A stretch of DNA of 7,614 nucleotides, taken from positions 1 to 7,614 of the forward strand of contig USJG01000110.1 of the NCBI GenBank assembly GCA_900554925.1. Direction: 5' to 3'. The notes below the pieces were generated by a model that was given only the letters and a program-made list of their open reading frames with translations, made no database searches and was not told where the DNA came from. The DNA comes from an uncultured Lachnospiraceae bacterium (lineage in GTDB: Bacteria; Bacillota; Clostridia; Lachnospirales; Lachnospiraceae). Both the position numbers and the translations under genes were made by a program. Below, in pieces: positions 1 through 6,205 of the stretch; within the stretch, counting starts at the first letter, position 1, and every line of letters starts with the position of its first letter.

Positions 1-1
1 G

Positions 2-1240
2 GTTAATATCCGCAAGGAAGCCAGCACTGACAGCGAGGTGGTGGGCAGCACCACAAAAGACAAGACAATTGATATTCTGGAGGCTGTGAAAGACAGTTCG
101 GGAACGGTATGGTATAAAGTTTCCGTTGCCGGCGGGGGATATGGCTATATCAGAAGTGATTTTGTACAAACCAGTGAAACCATTGAGGTTAGCTCAGGTT
201 CTGCTTCAAATTCCAATACTGACAGCGGAACCAAACCGGCTGAAACAGTGCCTACCTCCATTGGAGAACAGCAGGCTGTGATCAAATCCGATAAAAATGT
301 TAATATTCGTTCCGGCGCCTCCACCCAGCATGATCTTGTAACGGCTCTGCCTGATGGAACTTCCATCACACTGATCGGGGAAGCCAATGACAGCGCGGGA
401 AATAAATGGTATCAGATGACCTGCAGCTACAACGGAAAGACAATAGAGGGGTACGTGCGGTCAGACCTGATAACAATCGGCACAGCGCAGAGCACTGGTT
501 CGGAAAATGCTGAAAATGCTGAAACTACTGAAAATACTGAAAATACCGAAGGAAGTCCTGAAGAAGGGACGGACACAGAAGGCATAGAAGGTGAAAATAC
601 GGAAAACACCCCGGAAGCTGGTCAGGAGGATGCTTCCCAGCAGGAGCCGGTAGAAGAGCACAAGGATTATGAGGTTGTCTATGCCCAGAATTCGGCAGGC
701 GAGTATGGGTATTATCTGGTTGATTATGTGGCAGGACACCAGCTTTCAATCAATGAACTTAATAAGCTTTTGGAGGTAGTGGATTCTGTGGAAGCCGCCA
801 ACCGGCTGCAAACCCAGATCCAAAATGAAAAGATCGTCATTATTATTCTGGCAGCAGTTATCGTTCTTCTGTTTATTGTTCTTACAGTTCTTTTGTTCAA
901 GCTAAGAGATCTTAGCTATGACTATGAAGAAGAGGAGGAAGAGGAAGAGGAGGAAGAACCTGTTCCGGTTAAGAAGCGTTTAAGGAAGCGTGCAGTGGAG
1001 GAGGAAGAGGAAGAAGAACCTGTTCCGGTTAAAAAGAAAAGGACGGCTCCTTCCAAAGCGGAAGAAAGACCGGCAAAAGCAGGCAGGAATCAGGCGAGAG
1101 TAAAAGAGGACAGAGAGCTGTATGCAGCGGAAGCAAAAGAACCTGTAAAGAAGCCTGTTCCAAGGAAACCTCAAAACTTTCTGATAGATGACGACGAATT
1201 TGAGTTTGAATTTCTGAACATGGATGATAAAGATCTGTAA
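2..1240 (+). CDS. SH3-domain membrane protein with charged cytoplasmic tail (5' end missing)
   Basis: The frame is open from base 2, and its first residues (VNIRKEAS) are already inside an SH3 domain, so the gene starts upstream and the GTG at 38 is not its start. 412 residues are visible. Counting from base 2, they hold a bacterial SH3 (SH3_3-type) domain at about 1-57 and a second at about 91-157, with the repeated signature VNIRxxAS and endings YIRSD and YVRSD. A Glu/Asn/Thr-rich linker follows at about 160-220, then a transmembrane helix at about 278-300. The tail of about 110 residues alternates poly-Glu with Lys/Arg clusters and ends in an acidic FEFEFLNMDD stretch. By family knowledge, SH3_3 domains bind cell-wall components, so the SH3 part is probably outside and the charged, probably disordered tail inside. 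No catalytic domain is visible. A cell-envelope sensor or scaffold is a guess. No gene name is justified. Confidence 0.85.
   Translation, partial: VNIRKEASTDSEVVGSTTKDKTIDILEAVKDSSGTVWYKVSVAGGGYGYIRSDFVQTSETIEVSSGSASNSNTDSGTKPAETVPTSIGEQQAVIKSDKNVNIRSGASTQHDLVTALPDGTSITLIGEANDSAGNKWYQMTCSYNGKTIEGYVRSDLITIGTAQSTGSENAENAETTENTENTEGSPEEGTDTEGIEGENTENTPEAGQEDASQQEPVEEHKDYEVVYAQNSAGEYGYYLVDYVAGHQLSINELNKLLEVVDSVEAANRLQTQIQNEKIVIIILAAVIVLLFIVLTVLLFKLRDLSYDYEEEEEEEEEEEPVPVKKRLRKRAVEEEEEEEPVPVKKKRTAPSKAEERPAKAGRNQARVKEDRELYAAEAKEPVKKPVPRKPQNFLIDDDEFEFEFLNMDDKDL
503..547 (+). repeat. 9-bp tandem repeat coding for ENA/ENT triplets
   Basis: There are five in-frame 9-bp units of the form GAA-AAT-(G/A)CN, encoding ENA ENA ETT ENT ENT in the linker between the second SH3 domain and the membrane helix. 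Two further ENT units lie at 593-610. The repeats are imperfect at the DNA level and keep the reading frame, so length changes would only lengthen or shorten the linker. Confidence 0.75.
941..1036 (+). repeat. Two-copy 60-bp-period repeat in the cytoplasmic tail
   Basis: Bases 941-976 and 1001-1036 match over 36 positions with two mismatches and are exactly 60 bp apart. Each copy encodes a Glu run followed by PVPVKK. The second copy looks like an internal duplication of a poly-Glu plus basic-patch module. Confidence 0.8.
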
Positions 1241-1247
1241 AACACAA

Positions 1248-1275
1248 AAGAGGAATAGCAATCGCTATTCCTCTT
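1248..1275. terminator. Perfect 12-bp hairpin after the SH3 gene, probable terminator
   Basis: The arms AAGAGGAATAGC (1248-1259) and GCTATTCCTCTT (1264-1275) pair perfectly around the four-base loop AATC, starting 7 bases after the stop codon. On the + strand the hairpin ends in only two T and is followed by GCCTCC, so it lacks a good U-tract. Read on the - strand, the stem is followed by a T-rich run (complement of 1236-1247). It is probably a weak or Rho-assisted terminator for the upstream gene; a role in stabilising the 3' end is possible. Confidence 0.6.
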
Positions 1276-1308
1276 GCCTCCTAAGTATAAAACGCCATTT
1301 TTAAGGTG

Positions 1309-1335
1309 TATGATATAAGAGGAAGGATGTTATAT
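1309..1335 (+). promoter_or_regulatory. Putative -10 and inverted repeat around the gntR ribosome binding site
   Basis: A TATGAT box (1309-1314) could be a -10 element, but no convincing -35 lies 16-18 bp upstream (TATAAA at 1286-1291). ATATAA (1313-1318) and TTATAT (1330-1335) form an inverted repeat with an 11-base spacer that holds the AGGAAGG ribosome binding site (1320-1326). It could be an operator for the regulator's own product or a weak hairpin that hides the ribosome binding site. Both are inference, and such AT-rich arms can arise by chance. Confidence 0.3.
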
Positions 1336-1708
1336 GATTATTGAGATAGACTTTAACAGTGAAGAAGCCCTTTATCTGCAATTACGCAACCAGATTATAC
1401 TTGGAATTGCAACTTCGAAGATTCAGGAGGGAGATACACTGCCCTCTGTAAGGCAGCTGGCAGACGATATTGGCATTAACATGCATACTGTCAATAAAGC
1501 CTATACAGTATTAAAGCAGGAAGGCTTTGTGAAGGTGGATAGGAGAAAAGGCGCTGTGATAGCGCTTGATATCGATAAATTGCGGACTCTGGAAGAAATG
1601 AATGAAGAGCTGCGGGTGATTTTGGCAAGGGGTATCTGTAAGGGCATTTCCAGGGAAGAAGTGTACCGTATCATAGATGAAGTATATAAAGAATTTGGAG
1701 GAGCGTAA
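1334..1708 (+). CDS. GntR-family (YtrA-type) transcriptional regulator
   Basis: This 124-residue protein has an N-terminal winged helix-turn-helix at about 12-76. The typical GntR core is visible: LYLQLRNQI, GDTLPSVRQLADDIGI, the recognition-helix segment NMHTVNKAYTVL, and the wing EGFVKVDRRKGAVI. Only about 45 helical residues follow. That matches the short YtrA subfamily, which has a small dimerisation tail instead of the large ligand-binding domain of FadR or HutC relatives. The ATG at 1334 has AGGAAGG seven bases upstream. The stop codon lies one base before the clpC start and clpC's Shine-Dalgarno sits inside the 3' end of this gene, so the two are almost certainly cotranscribed and translationally coupled. 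YtrA proteins usually repress the operon they lead; by inference this one controls clpC. It occupies the place CtsR holds in Bacillus but is a different family. Confidence 0.9.
   Translation: MIIEIDFNSEEALYLQLRNQIILGIATSKIQEGDTLPSVRQLADDIGINMHTVNKAYTVLKQEGFVKVDRRKGAVIALDIDKLRTLEEMNEELRVILARGICKGISREEVYRIIDEVYKEFGGA
1697..1703 (+). promoter_or_regulatory. Ribosome binding site that fixes the clpC start
   Basis: GGAGGAG lies six bases before the ATG at 1710 and inside the last codons of the regulator gene. This supports ATG 1710 over the in-frame ATG at 1677, which would overlap the regulator and add 11 residues not expected in ClpC. Confidence 0.85.
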
Positions 1709-1709
1709 A

Positions 1710-4175
1710 ATGCGGTCAGATAGTTTTACAGATAAAGCAAACGCGGCACTGACGCTGGCAGAAAAGACAGCGTCCAGAATGCATGCTGGTTATGTGGGCA
1801 CGGAGCATATTCTGGTGGGGCTGCTGAAGGAAAATACCGGAGTGGCAGCCAGGGTATTGAAAGAAAATGGCGCTGACGAAGACAAGATCATTGAAATGAT
1901 CAGGGAACTGATCGTGCCGGAAGCAGCGGTGACACTGAAAGAGCGGGAGGGGTATTCCCCCAGAGCCCTGACGATCCTGGAGGAGGCACACAGACAGGCA
2001 GACCGCTTCGGCGCAGAGAAGACGGGAACGGAGCATATTTTTCTGGCACTTTTAAGGGAAGGGGAAAATGTAGCGGTACGTCTGCTCAATACCCTGGGAA
2101 TGTCCGTTCAAAAGCTGTATATGGATACCCTGATCGCTATGGGTGAAAACGGCAACCTGTACAAAGAAGATTTGGGAAAGAAGCAGAACAGGAAAAGCAA
2201 ACAGACCTCTGTTCTTGAACAGTACAGCCGGGATCTGACAGCTCTTGCTGAGGCAGGCAGGCTTGACCCCGTGATAGGAAGAGAAAATGAGATTAAGCGT
2301 GTCATAGAAATATTAAGCCGCAGAACGAAAAATAATCCCTGCCTGATCGGGGAACCGGGAGTAGGCAAGACCGCCGTAGTGGAAGGGCTTGCCCTGCGTA
2401 TCGCGGCAGGCGAAGTGCCCTTTACGGTGCAGAACAAAAGGCTGCTCACTCTGGATTTGTCAGGAATGGTAGCAGGGTCCAAGTATCGGGGTGAATTTGA
2501 GGAGAGGATCAAAAAGGTCATCCGCGAGGTTCAGGAGGATGGCAATGTAATTCTGTTTTTGGATGAAATGCACACCATCATTGGAGCCGGCGGCGCAGAA
2601 GGCGCAATCGACGCCTCCAATATTTTAAAGCCCTCTCTTGCAAGGGGAGAGCTTCAGCTCATTGGGGCTACTACAGTGGCGGAATACCATAAATATGTGG
2701 AAAAGGACGCCGCCCTGGAGAGACGTTTCCAGTCTGTTTATGTGGAAGAGCCCTCTGCTTCGGAGGCAGTTGAAATTTTAAGAGGCGTGGCTCCTAAATA
2801 TGAAGAGCATCATAAGGTTGTCATTACAGAAGAAGCGATTCAGGCAGCAGTACAGTTATCACAGAGATATATTAACGACAGAAATCTGCCGGATAAAGCC
2901 ATTGATCTGATTGATGAAGCAGCGGCGGCGGTCAGGCTGAAAAATATGCAGGTACCTGAAAATGTAAAGGAAATCCTGGCGCGTATATCAGAAATTGATG
3001 ATGAAATAGGGCAGTGCCTGAAGGAACAGGATTTGGAAAAAGCTGCTTCCCTAAGGAAGGAACAGGAAACCCTTATCAGGAAATATGAACGCATCAGAGA
3101 GAAGAAGAGAAAACAGCAGGCGCAGAGCAGCTATTCCATAGGAGAAAATGAAATTGCAGAGGTAGTGGCTTCCTGGACAAAGATACCGGTAAAGAAGCTG
3201 ACAGAAAAAGAAAGCGAAAGACTTCTTAAACTGGAAAAAATCCTTCATGGACGGGTGATTGGACAGGATAATGCAGTTTCGGCAGTATCACGGGCAATCC
3301 GCAGAGGCAGAGTGGGCCTTCAGGACCCCAACAGACCTATTGGCTCCTTTTTGTTTTTGGGGCCCACCGGCGTAGGAAAAACGGAGCTTAGCAAAGCCCT
3401 TGCCGAAGCCATGTTCGGCTCTGAAAGCGCTCTGATCCGCGTAGATATGTCAGAGTATATGGAAGGACATTCCGTGTCCAAGATGATCGGCTCCCCTCCC
3501 GGCTATGTGGGCTTTGAGGAAGGAGGACAGTTAAGTGAGAAAATCCGCAAAAATCCTTACTCAGTAGTTTTGTTTGACGAGATTGAAAAAGCGCATCCCG
3601 ATGTGTTCAACGTGCTTTTGCAGGTGCTGGATGATGGTCATATTACTGATTCCAAGGGAAGAAAGGTAAGCTTTAAAAATACAATACTGATCATGACCTC
3701 TAATGCCGGCGCCCAGAGAATTATTTCCCCTAAAAATCTTGGATTTTTTACGGAAACCACCAAAGAGCAGGATTATGAAAAGATGAAAGCCGGAGTCATG
3801 GAAGAGGTTAAACGCCTGTTTAAACCGGAGTTTATTAACCGTATTGATGAAATTATGGTATTCCAGCCTTTGGATAAAAAGGAAATGCATGAAATCATTG
3901 ATCTGCTTGGGAAAAATCTGGCCAGGAGATGTGAGGGGCAGATGCAGATCAAGCTTTCCCTAAGCAGTGCCTTAAAAGATCACATTGTAAATAAGTACTC
4001 GGACGAAAAGATGGGCGCAAGACCCTTAAAGAGAGCCCTCCAGAATGTGGTAGAGGATAAGCTGGCAGAGGAGATACTGGAGGGAAGAATCAAGCGGGGA
4101 GATAAGGTGACCGTTGGATTCAGAGACGAAAAAGTTACCTTTACAGTGAAAAATCCGAAAGAAGGGAAAAAATAA
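1710..4175 (+). CDS. clpC: ATP-dependent Clp protease ATP-binding subunit ClpC
   Basis: This 821-residue Hsp100 unfoldase feeds substrates to ClpP in the cytoplasm; Bacillus ClpC is about 810 residues. Two Clp_N repeats span about 1-148, each with GTEH (E32 and E108). The first AAA+ module has Walker A GEPGVGKT (214-221), pore loop KYRG (258-261), Walker B FLDE (to D285/E286), sensor 1 GATT (to 322) and Arg finger ALERRF (R338/R339). The middle domain carries a UVR-type helix (about 427-462, EQDLEKAASLRKEQ), diagnostic of ClpC over ClpB. The second module has Walker A GPTGVGKT (551-558), pore loop GSPPGYVG (594-601, Y599), Walker B LFDE (D623/E624), the ClpP-docking tripeptide LGF (677-679), Arg finger R711 in FINRID, and sensor 2 GARPLKR (R771). 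All key residues are present, so it should be active. No N-terminal zinc finger, so not ClpE. Confidence 0.97.
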   Translation: MRSDSFTDKANAALTLAEKTASRMHAGYVGTEHILVGLLKENTGVAARVLKENGADEDKIIEMIRELIVPEAAVTLKEREGYSPRALTILEEAHRQADRFGAEKTGTEHIFLALLREGENVAVRLLNTLGMSVQKLYMDTLIAMGENGNLYKEDLGKKQNRKSKQTSVLEQYSRDLTALAEAGRLDPVIGRENEIKRVIEILSRRTKNNPCLIGEPGVGKTAVVEGLALRIAAGEVPFTVQNKRLLTLDLSGMVAGSKYRGEFEERIKKVIREVQEDGNVILFLDEMHTIIGAGGAEGAIDASNILKPSLARGELQLIGATTVAEYHKYVEKDAALERRFQSVYVEEPSASEAVEILRGVAPKYEEHHKVVITEEAIQAAVQLSQRYINDRNLPDKAIDLIDEAAAAVRLKNMQVPENVKEILARISEIDDEIGQCLKEQDLEKAASLRKEQETLIRKYERIREKKRKQQAQSSYSIGENEIAEVVASWTKIPVKKLTEKESERLLKLEKILHGRVIGQDNAVSAVSRAIRRGRVGLQDPNRPIGSFLFLGPTGVGKTELSKALAEAMFGSESALIRVDMSEYMEGHSVSKMIGSPPGYVGFEEGGQLSEKIRKNPYSVVLFDEIEKAHPDVFNVLLQVLDDGHITDSKGRKVSFKNTILIMTSNAGAQRIISPKNLGFFTETTKEQDYEKMKAGVMEEVKRLFKPEFINRIDEIMVFQPLDKKEMHEIIDLLGKNLARRCEGQMQIKLSLSSALKDHIVNKYSDEKMGARPLKRALQNVVEDKLAEEILEGRIKRGDKVTVGFRDEKVTFTVKNPKEGKK

Positions 4176-4180
4176 AATAT

Positions 4181-4224
4181 TTTGTAGAAAAACAGTGAGA
4201 TTTATATTATACTGTAGCTACAAA
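4181..4224. promoter_or_regulatory. Candidate operator: TGTAG/CTACA inverted repeats on the promoter
   Basis: TTTGTAG (4181-4187) overlaps the -35 box, and its exact reverse complement CTACAAA lies at 4218-4224, 30 bases away and just past the expected transcription start. The second arm is part of a perfect 10-bp palindrome TGTAGCTACA (4213-4222) immediately after the -10. Three TGTAG-type half sites thus bracket the core promoter, as expected for a repressor operator. The binding protein is unknown. Confidence 0.4.
4182..4210 (+). promoter_or_regulatory. Sigma-A-type promoter of the 137-residue protein gene
   Basis: TTGTAG (4182-4187) and TATTAT (4205-4210) are separated by exactly 17 bp. 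The -10 matches the consensus at 5 of 6 positions and the -35 at 3 of 6. An overlapping TATACT (4208-4213) is an alternative -10 with a 20-bp spacer. The promoter begins seven bases after the clpC stop, and no terminator is visible between, so clpC transcripts may also read through. Confidence 0.65.
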
Positions 4225-4243
4225 CTATCAGGAGGACAGACAG

Positions 4244-4657
4244 ATGGCAGTAGTAGAAGAATTGCTCCGAAGCGAATCAGACGGTGCAATCAGCTTCGGC
4301 AATCATAAGCTGGAGAAAAAGGCAAAGGTAGAAGATTTTGAGCATGAAGGGGATATGCTTAAGGTTAAGACCTACAATGAAATGACTAAGCTTGAAAAGA
4401 ACGGAATGTTCCTGTATGAATCCGTACCGGGAACCAGCGTGCTTAAGTTCCATGAAAATGAAAAGGGCGTGGAATTTATTGCAGAAGGCGATGAGGATGC
4501 GCAGATTACGGTGGGGCTTATGGAGGACACGGAATATGAAGTGTTTGTGGGTGGTGAAAGCATAGGCACCATGAAGACAGGACTTGGCGGAAAGCTCAGC
4601 CTTAGCGTAGAGCTGGAGGGCGTGGGAGAAGTGCCGGTAAAAATCCGGCAGATCTGA
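4244..4657 (+). CDS. Conserved-type hypothetical protein, 137 residues, between clpC and radA
   Basis: The ATG at 4244 has AGGAGG (4230-4235) eight bases upstream. The product is a soluble, acidic protein with no signal peptide, membrane segment or cysteine, so it should be cytoplasmic. It reads as alternating beta strands: ISFGNHKLEKK, MLKVKTYNEMTKLEKNGMFLYESVPG, VEFIAEGDEDAQITVGL, YEVFVGGESIGTMKTGLGGKLSLSVEL. The second half, with its GG-turn and terminal VPVKIRQI, looks like a small beta-sandwich. From memory, similar Lachnospiraceae proteins are sometimes labelled 'endosialidase', but no catalytic domain is visible and I do not accept that name. It has its own promoter after clpC and a hairpin after its stop, so it is probably expressed alone while lying in a protein-quality and DNA-repair neighbourhood. 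Function is unknown. Confidence 0.88.
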   Translation: MAVVEELLRSESDGAISFGNHKLEKKAKVEDFEHEGDMLKVKTYNEMTKLEKNGMFLYESVPGTSVLKFHENEKGVEFIAEGDEDAQITVGLMEDTEYEVFVGGESIGTMKTGLGGKLSLSVELEGVGEVPVKIRQI

Positions 4658-4688
4658 TCAGGTCAGAAAATTCGTAAAGGGAAACCAA

Positions 4689-4718
4689 ATGCCAGATGGC
4701 AAAGACATTTAGTAAAAT
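4689..4718 (+). promoter_or_regulatory. Weak candidate promoter for radA
   Basis: ATGCCA (4689-4694, 4 of 6 against TTGACA) and TAAAAT (4713-4718, 5 of 6 against TATAAT) are 18 bp apart. The expected start near 4725 lies inside the left arm of the hairpin, so a transcript from here would lack the first bases of that arm and might escape termination. The match is modest. Confidence 0.3.
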
Positions 4719-4721
4719 AGA

Positions 4722-4751
4722 AAGGCGCCGGGGATTTTTCTCCGGTGCTTT
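4722..4751 (+). terminator. Strong hairpin between the 137-residue protein gene and radA
   Basis: Arms 4722-4734 (AAGGCGCCGGGGA) and 4739-4751 (TCTCCGGTGCTTT) form 13 pairs, three of them G-U, around a TTTT loop. The right arm ends in TTT and runs into TATATATAAA, a modest U-rich tail. The hairpin starts 65 bases after the upstream stop and ends 12 bases before the radA ribosome binding site. It is probably the terminator of the upstream gene, but could act as a leader attenuator for radA. Confidence 0.6.
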
Positions 4752-4773
4752 ATATATAAAGTGGAGAAGAAAA

Positions 4774-6147
4774 ATGGCAAAGGGAAAGTTGACTACGGTA
4801 TTTTACTGTCAAAGCTGCGGATATGAATCCAGCAAATGGATGGGGCAGTGTCCGGGATGCAGGCAGTGGAATACCTTTGTGGAGGAAACATTAAACAGTA
4901 CCGAACATAAAAATGCAGCAGGACGGCTAAAGCAGATAAAGGAGAAGGCAGAGCCATGCATTCTGTCCGAAATTACCATACGGGAGGATAATAAGATCCT
5001 TACCGGTATCGGGGAATTAGACAGAGTGCTTGGGGGCGGTATTGTACAGGGCTCCCTTACTCTGGTAGGAGGTGATCCCGGAATCGGCAAATCCACGCTG
5101 CTTTTGCAGGTATGCAGAAATCTGGCTGATGCCGGGCACAAGGTGCTGTATATCTCAGGAGAGGAATCGGGAGTACAGATTAAAATGCGTGCAGACCGTA
5201 TTGGCAGTTTTTCCGAACATATGCTGCTTTTATGTGAGACCAGGCTGGATGCCATAGAAGAAGCTATCAGGAGACAGGAGCCGGAGGTAGTGGTAATTGA
5301 TTCCATTCAGACCATGTACAGTGATGCGGTTTCCGCAGCGCCGGGAAGCGTATCCCAGGTCAGGGAATCCACCGGTATTTTCCTTCAGCTTGCAAAAGGC
5401 CTTGGGGTTTCCATTTTTATTGTGGGACATGTGACTAAGGAGGGAACCGTGGCAGGCCCCAGAGTGCTTGAGCATATGGTGGATGCAGTTCTTTATTTTG
5501 AAGGAGACAGACATGCTTCCTATCGGATACTGCGAGGGGTCAAGAACAGATTTGGTTCTACCAATGAAATCGGTGTCTTTGAAATGGAGGCCGAGGGCCT
5601 TAAAGAAGTGATGAATCCTTCTGAATTTATGTTAAGCGGCAAGCCGGAGGAAGCAAGCGGCTCCGTGGTGGTCTGCTCCATGGAGGGAACCCGCCCCATG
5701 CTGATTGAAATACAGGCGCTGGTGTGCCATACAAGCTTTGGCATTCCCAGAAGACAGGCCATTGGAACTGACTTTAACAGAGTGAATCTTCTGATTGCGG
5801 TTTTGGAGAAACGGTTGGGAATGCAGCTTGGCAACTGCGATGCTTATGTAAATATTGCAGGCGGGATCAAGATTACGGAACCGGCAATTGATCTTGGCAT
5901 CGCCATGGCAATCGTATCCAGCTTTAAAAACAGGAGCATTGACAATAAAATGATTGTTCTTGGCGAAGTGGGATTAAGCGGCGAGGTAAGGGCTGTTGGC
6001 CAGATCCAGGCAAGAGTTCAGGAAGCAAAGAAGCTGGGATTTACCACCTGTGTGATTCCTTTTGTATGCATGGACAGCGTAAGGGAAATAAGCGGAATTA
6101 AAATCATAGGCGCAAAGAGCGTTGGAGATGCCATGGACCTCCTTTAA
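4774..6147 (+). CDS. radA: DNA repair protein RadA (Sms)
   Basis: This 457-residue RecA-like ATPase acts in homologous recombination as a helicase that extends branched intermediates; Bacillus RadA is 458 residues. The N-terminal zinc finger is C12-x2-C15-x10-C26-x2-C29. The RecA core has Walker A GDPGIGKS (100-107) and Walker B VVVIDSIQT (D176). The RadA signature KNRFG is at 257-261. The C-terminal Lon-like domain, about 280-457, includes GGIKITEPAIDLGIA and GEVGLSGEVR. It serves as a structural and DNA-binding element in RadA, not a protease. All hallmark residues are present. I chose ATG 4774 because GGAG (4763-4766) lies seven bases upstream, the product then begins directly before the zinc finger, and the length fits. 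The in-frame ATG at 4696 would translate through the hairpin. The clpC-radA neighbourhood is conserved in Firmicutes, here with one extra gene inserted. Confidence 0.97.
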   Translation: MAKGKLTTVFYCQSCGYESSKWMGQCPGCRQWNTFVEETLNSTEHKNAAGRLKQIKEKAEPCILSEITIREDNKILTGIGELDRVLGGGIVQGSLTLVGGDPGIGKSTLLLQVCRNLADAGHKVLYISGEESGVQIKMRADRIGSFSEHMLLLCETRLDAIEEAIRRQEPEVVVIDSIQTMYSDAVSAAPGSVSQVRESTGIFLQLAKGLGVSIFIVGHVTKEGTVAGPRVLEHMVDAVLYFEGDRHASYRILRGVKNRFGSTNEIGVFEMEAEGLKEVMNPSEFMLSGKPEEASGSVVVCSMEGTRPMLIEIQALVCHTSFGIPRRQAIGTDFNRVNLLIAVLEKRLGMQLGNCDAYVNIAGGIKITEPAIDLGIAMAIVSSFKNRSIDNKMIVLGEVGLSGEVRAVGQIQARVQEAKKLGFTTCVIPFVCMDSVREISGIKIIGAKSVGDAMDLL

Positions 6148-6205
6148 AATCTTATGAATGTCATGGCTGAATTTTACGAAAATATGACAAAAAACTAAAA
6201 TAAAG

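Noticed and set aside
38..40. GTG at 38 as the start of the SH3 protein
   Set aside because: The frame is open to base 2 and already encodes the conserved VNIR motif of an SH3 domain upstream of this codon, so the gene continues off the window.
503..610. GAAAATRCT repeats as a CRISPR-like or regulatory array
   Set aside because: The units are nine bases, contiguous, imperfect and in frame with a coding linker, so they are protein-level repeats with no spacers.
980..1261. Minus-strand open frames opposite the poly-Glu region, rich in Phe and Leu
   Set aside because: They are shadows of GAG/GAA runs read backwards, without ribosome binding sites or recognisable domains.
1677..1709. Upstream start for clpC at 1677 inside the regulator gene
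   Set aside because: GGAGGAG lies directly before ATG 1710, and the product from 1710 places the first GTEH glutamate at residue 32 as in Bacillus ClpC.
4244..4657. Naming the 137-residue protein an endosialidase
   Set aside because: No sialidase motif or catalytic domain is visible and the protein is too short. The label, recalled for similar proteins, is probably propagated misannotation.
4696..4773. In-frame upstream start for radA at 4696, also beginning ATGGCAAAG
   Set aside because: It has no adjacent Shine-Dalgarno, the added 26 residues come from the hairpin region and resemble no RadA N-terminus, and ATG 4774 has a good site and the right length.
6159..6189. TGTCAT...ATGACA with inner ATTTT-ACG-AAAAT as a radA terminator
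   Set aside because: The stem is interrupted by a six-base bulge, is AT-rich, and is followed by a run of A, not T. No convincing radA terminator is visible.
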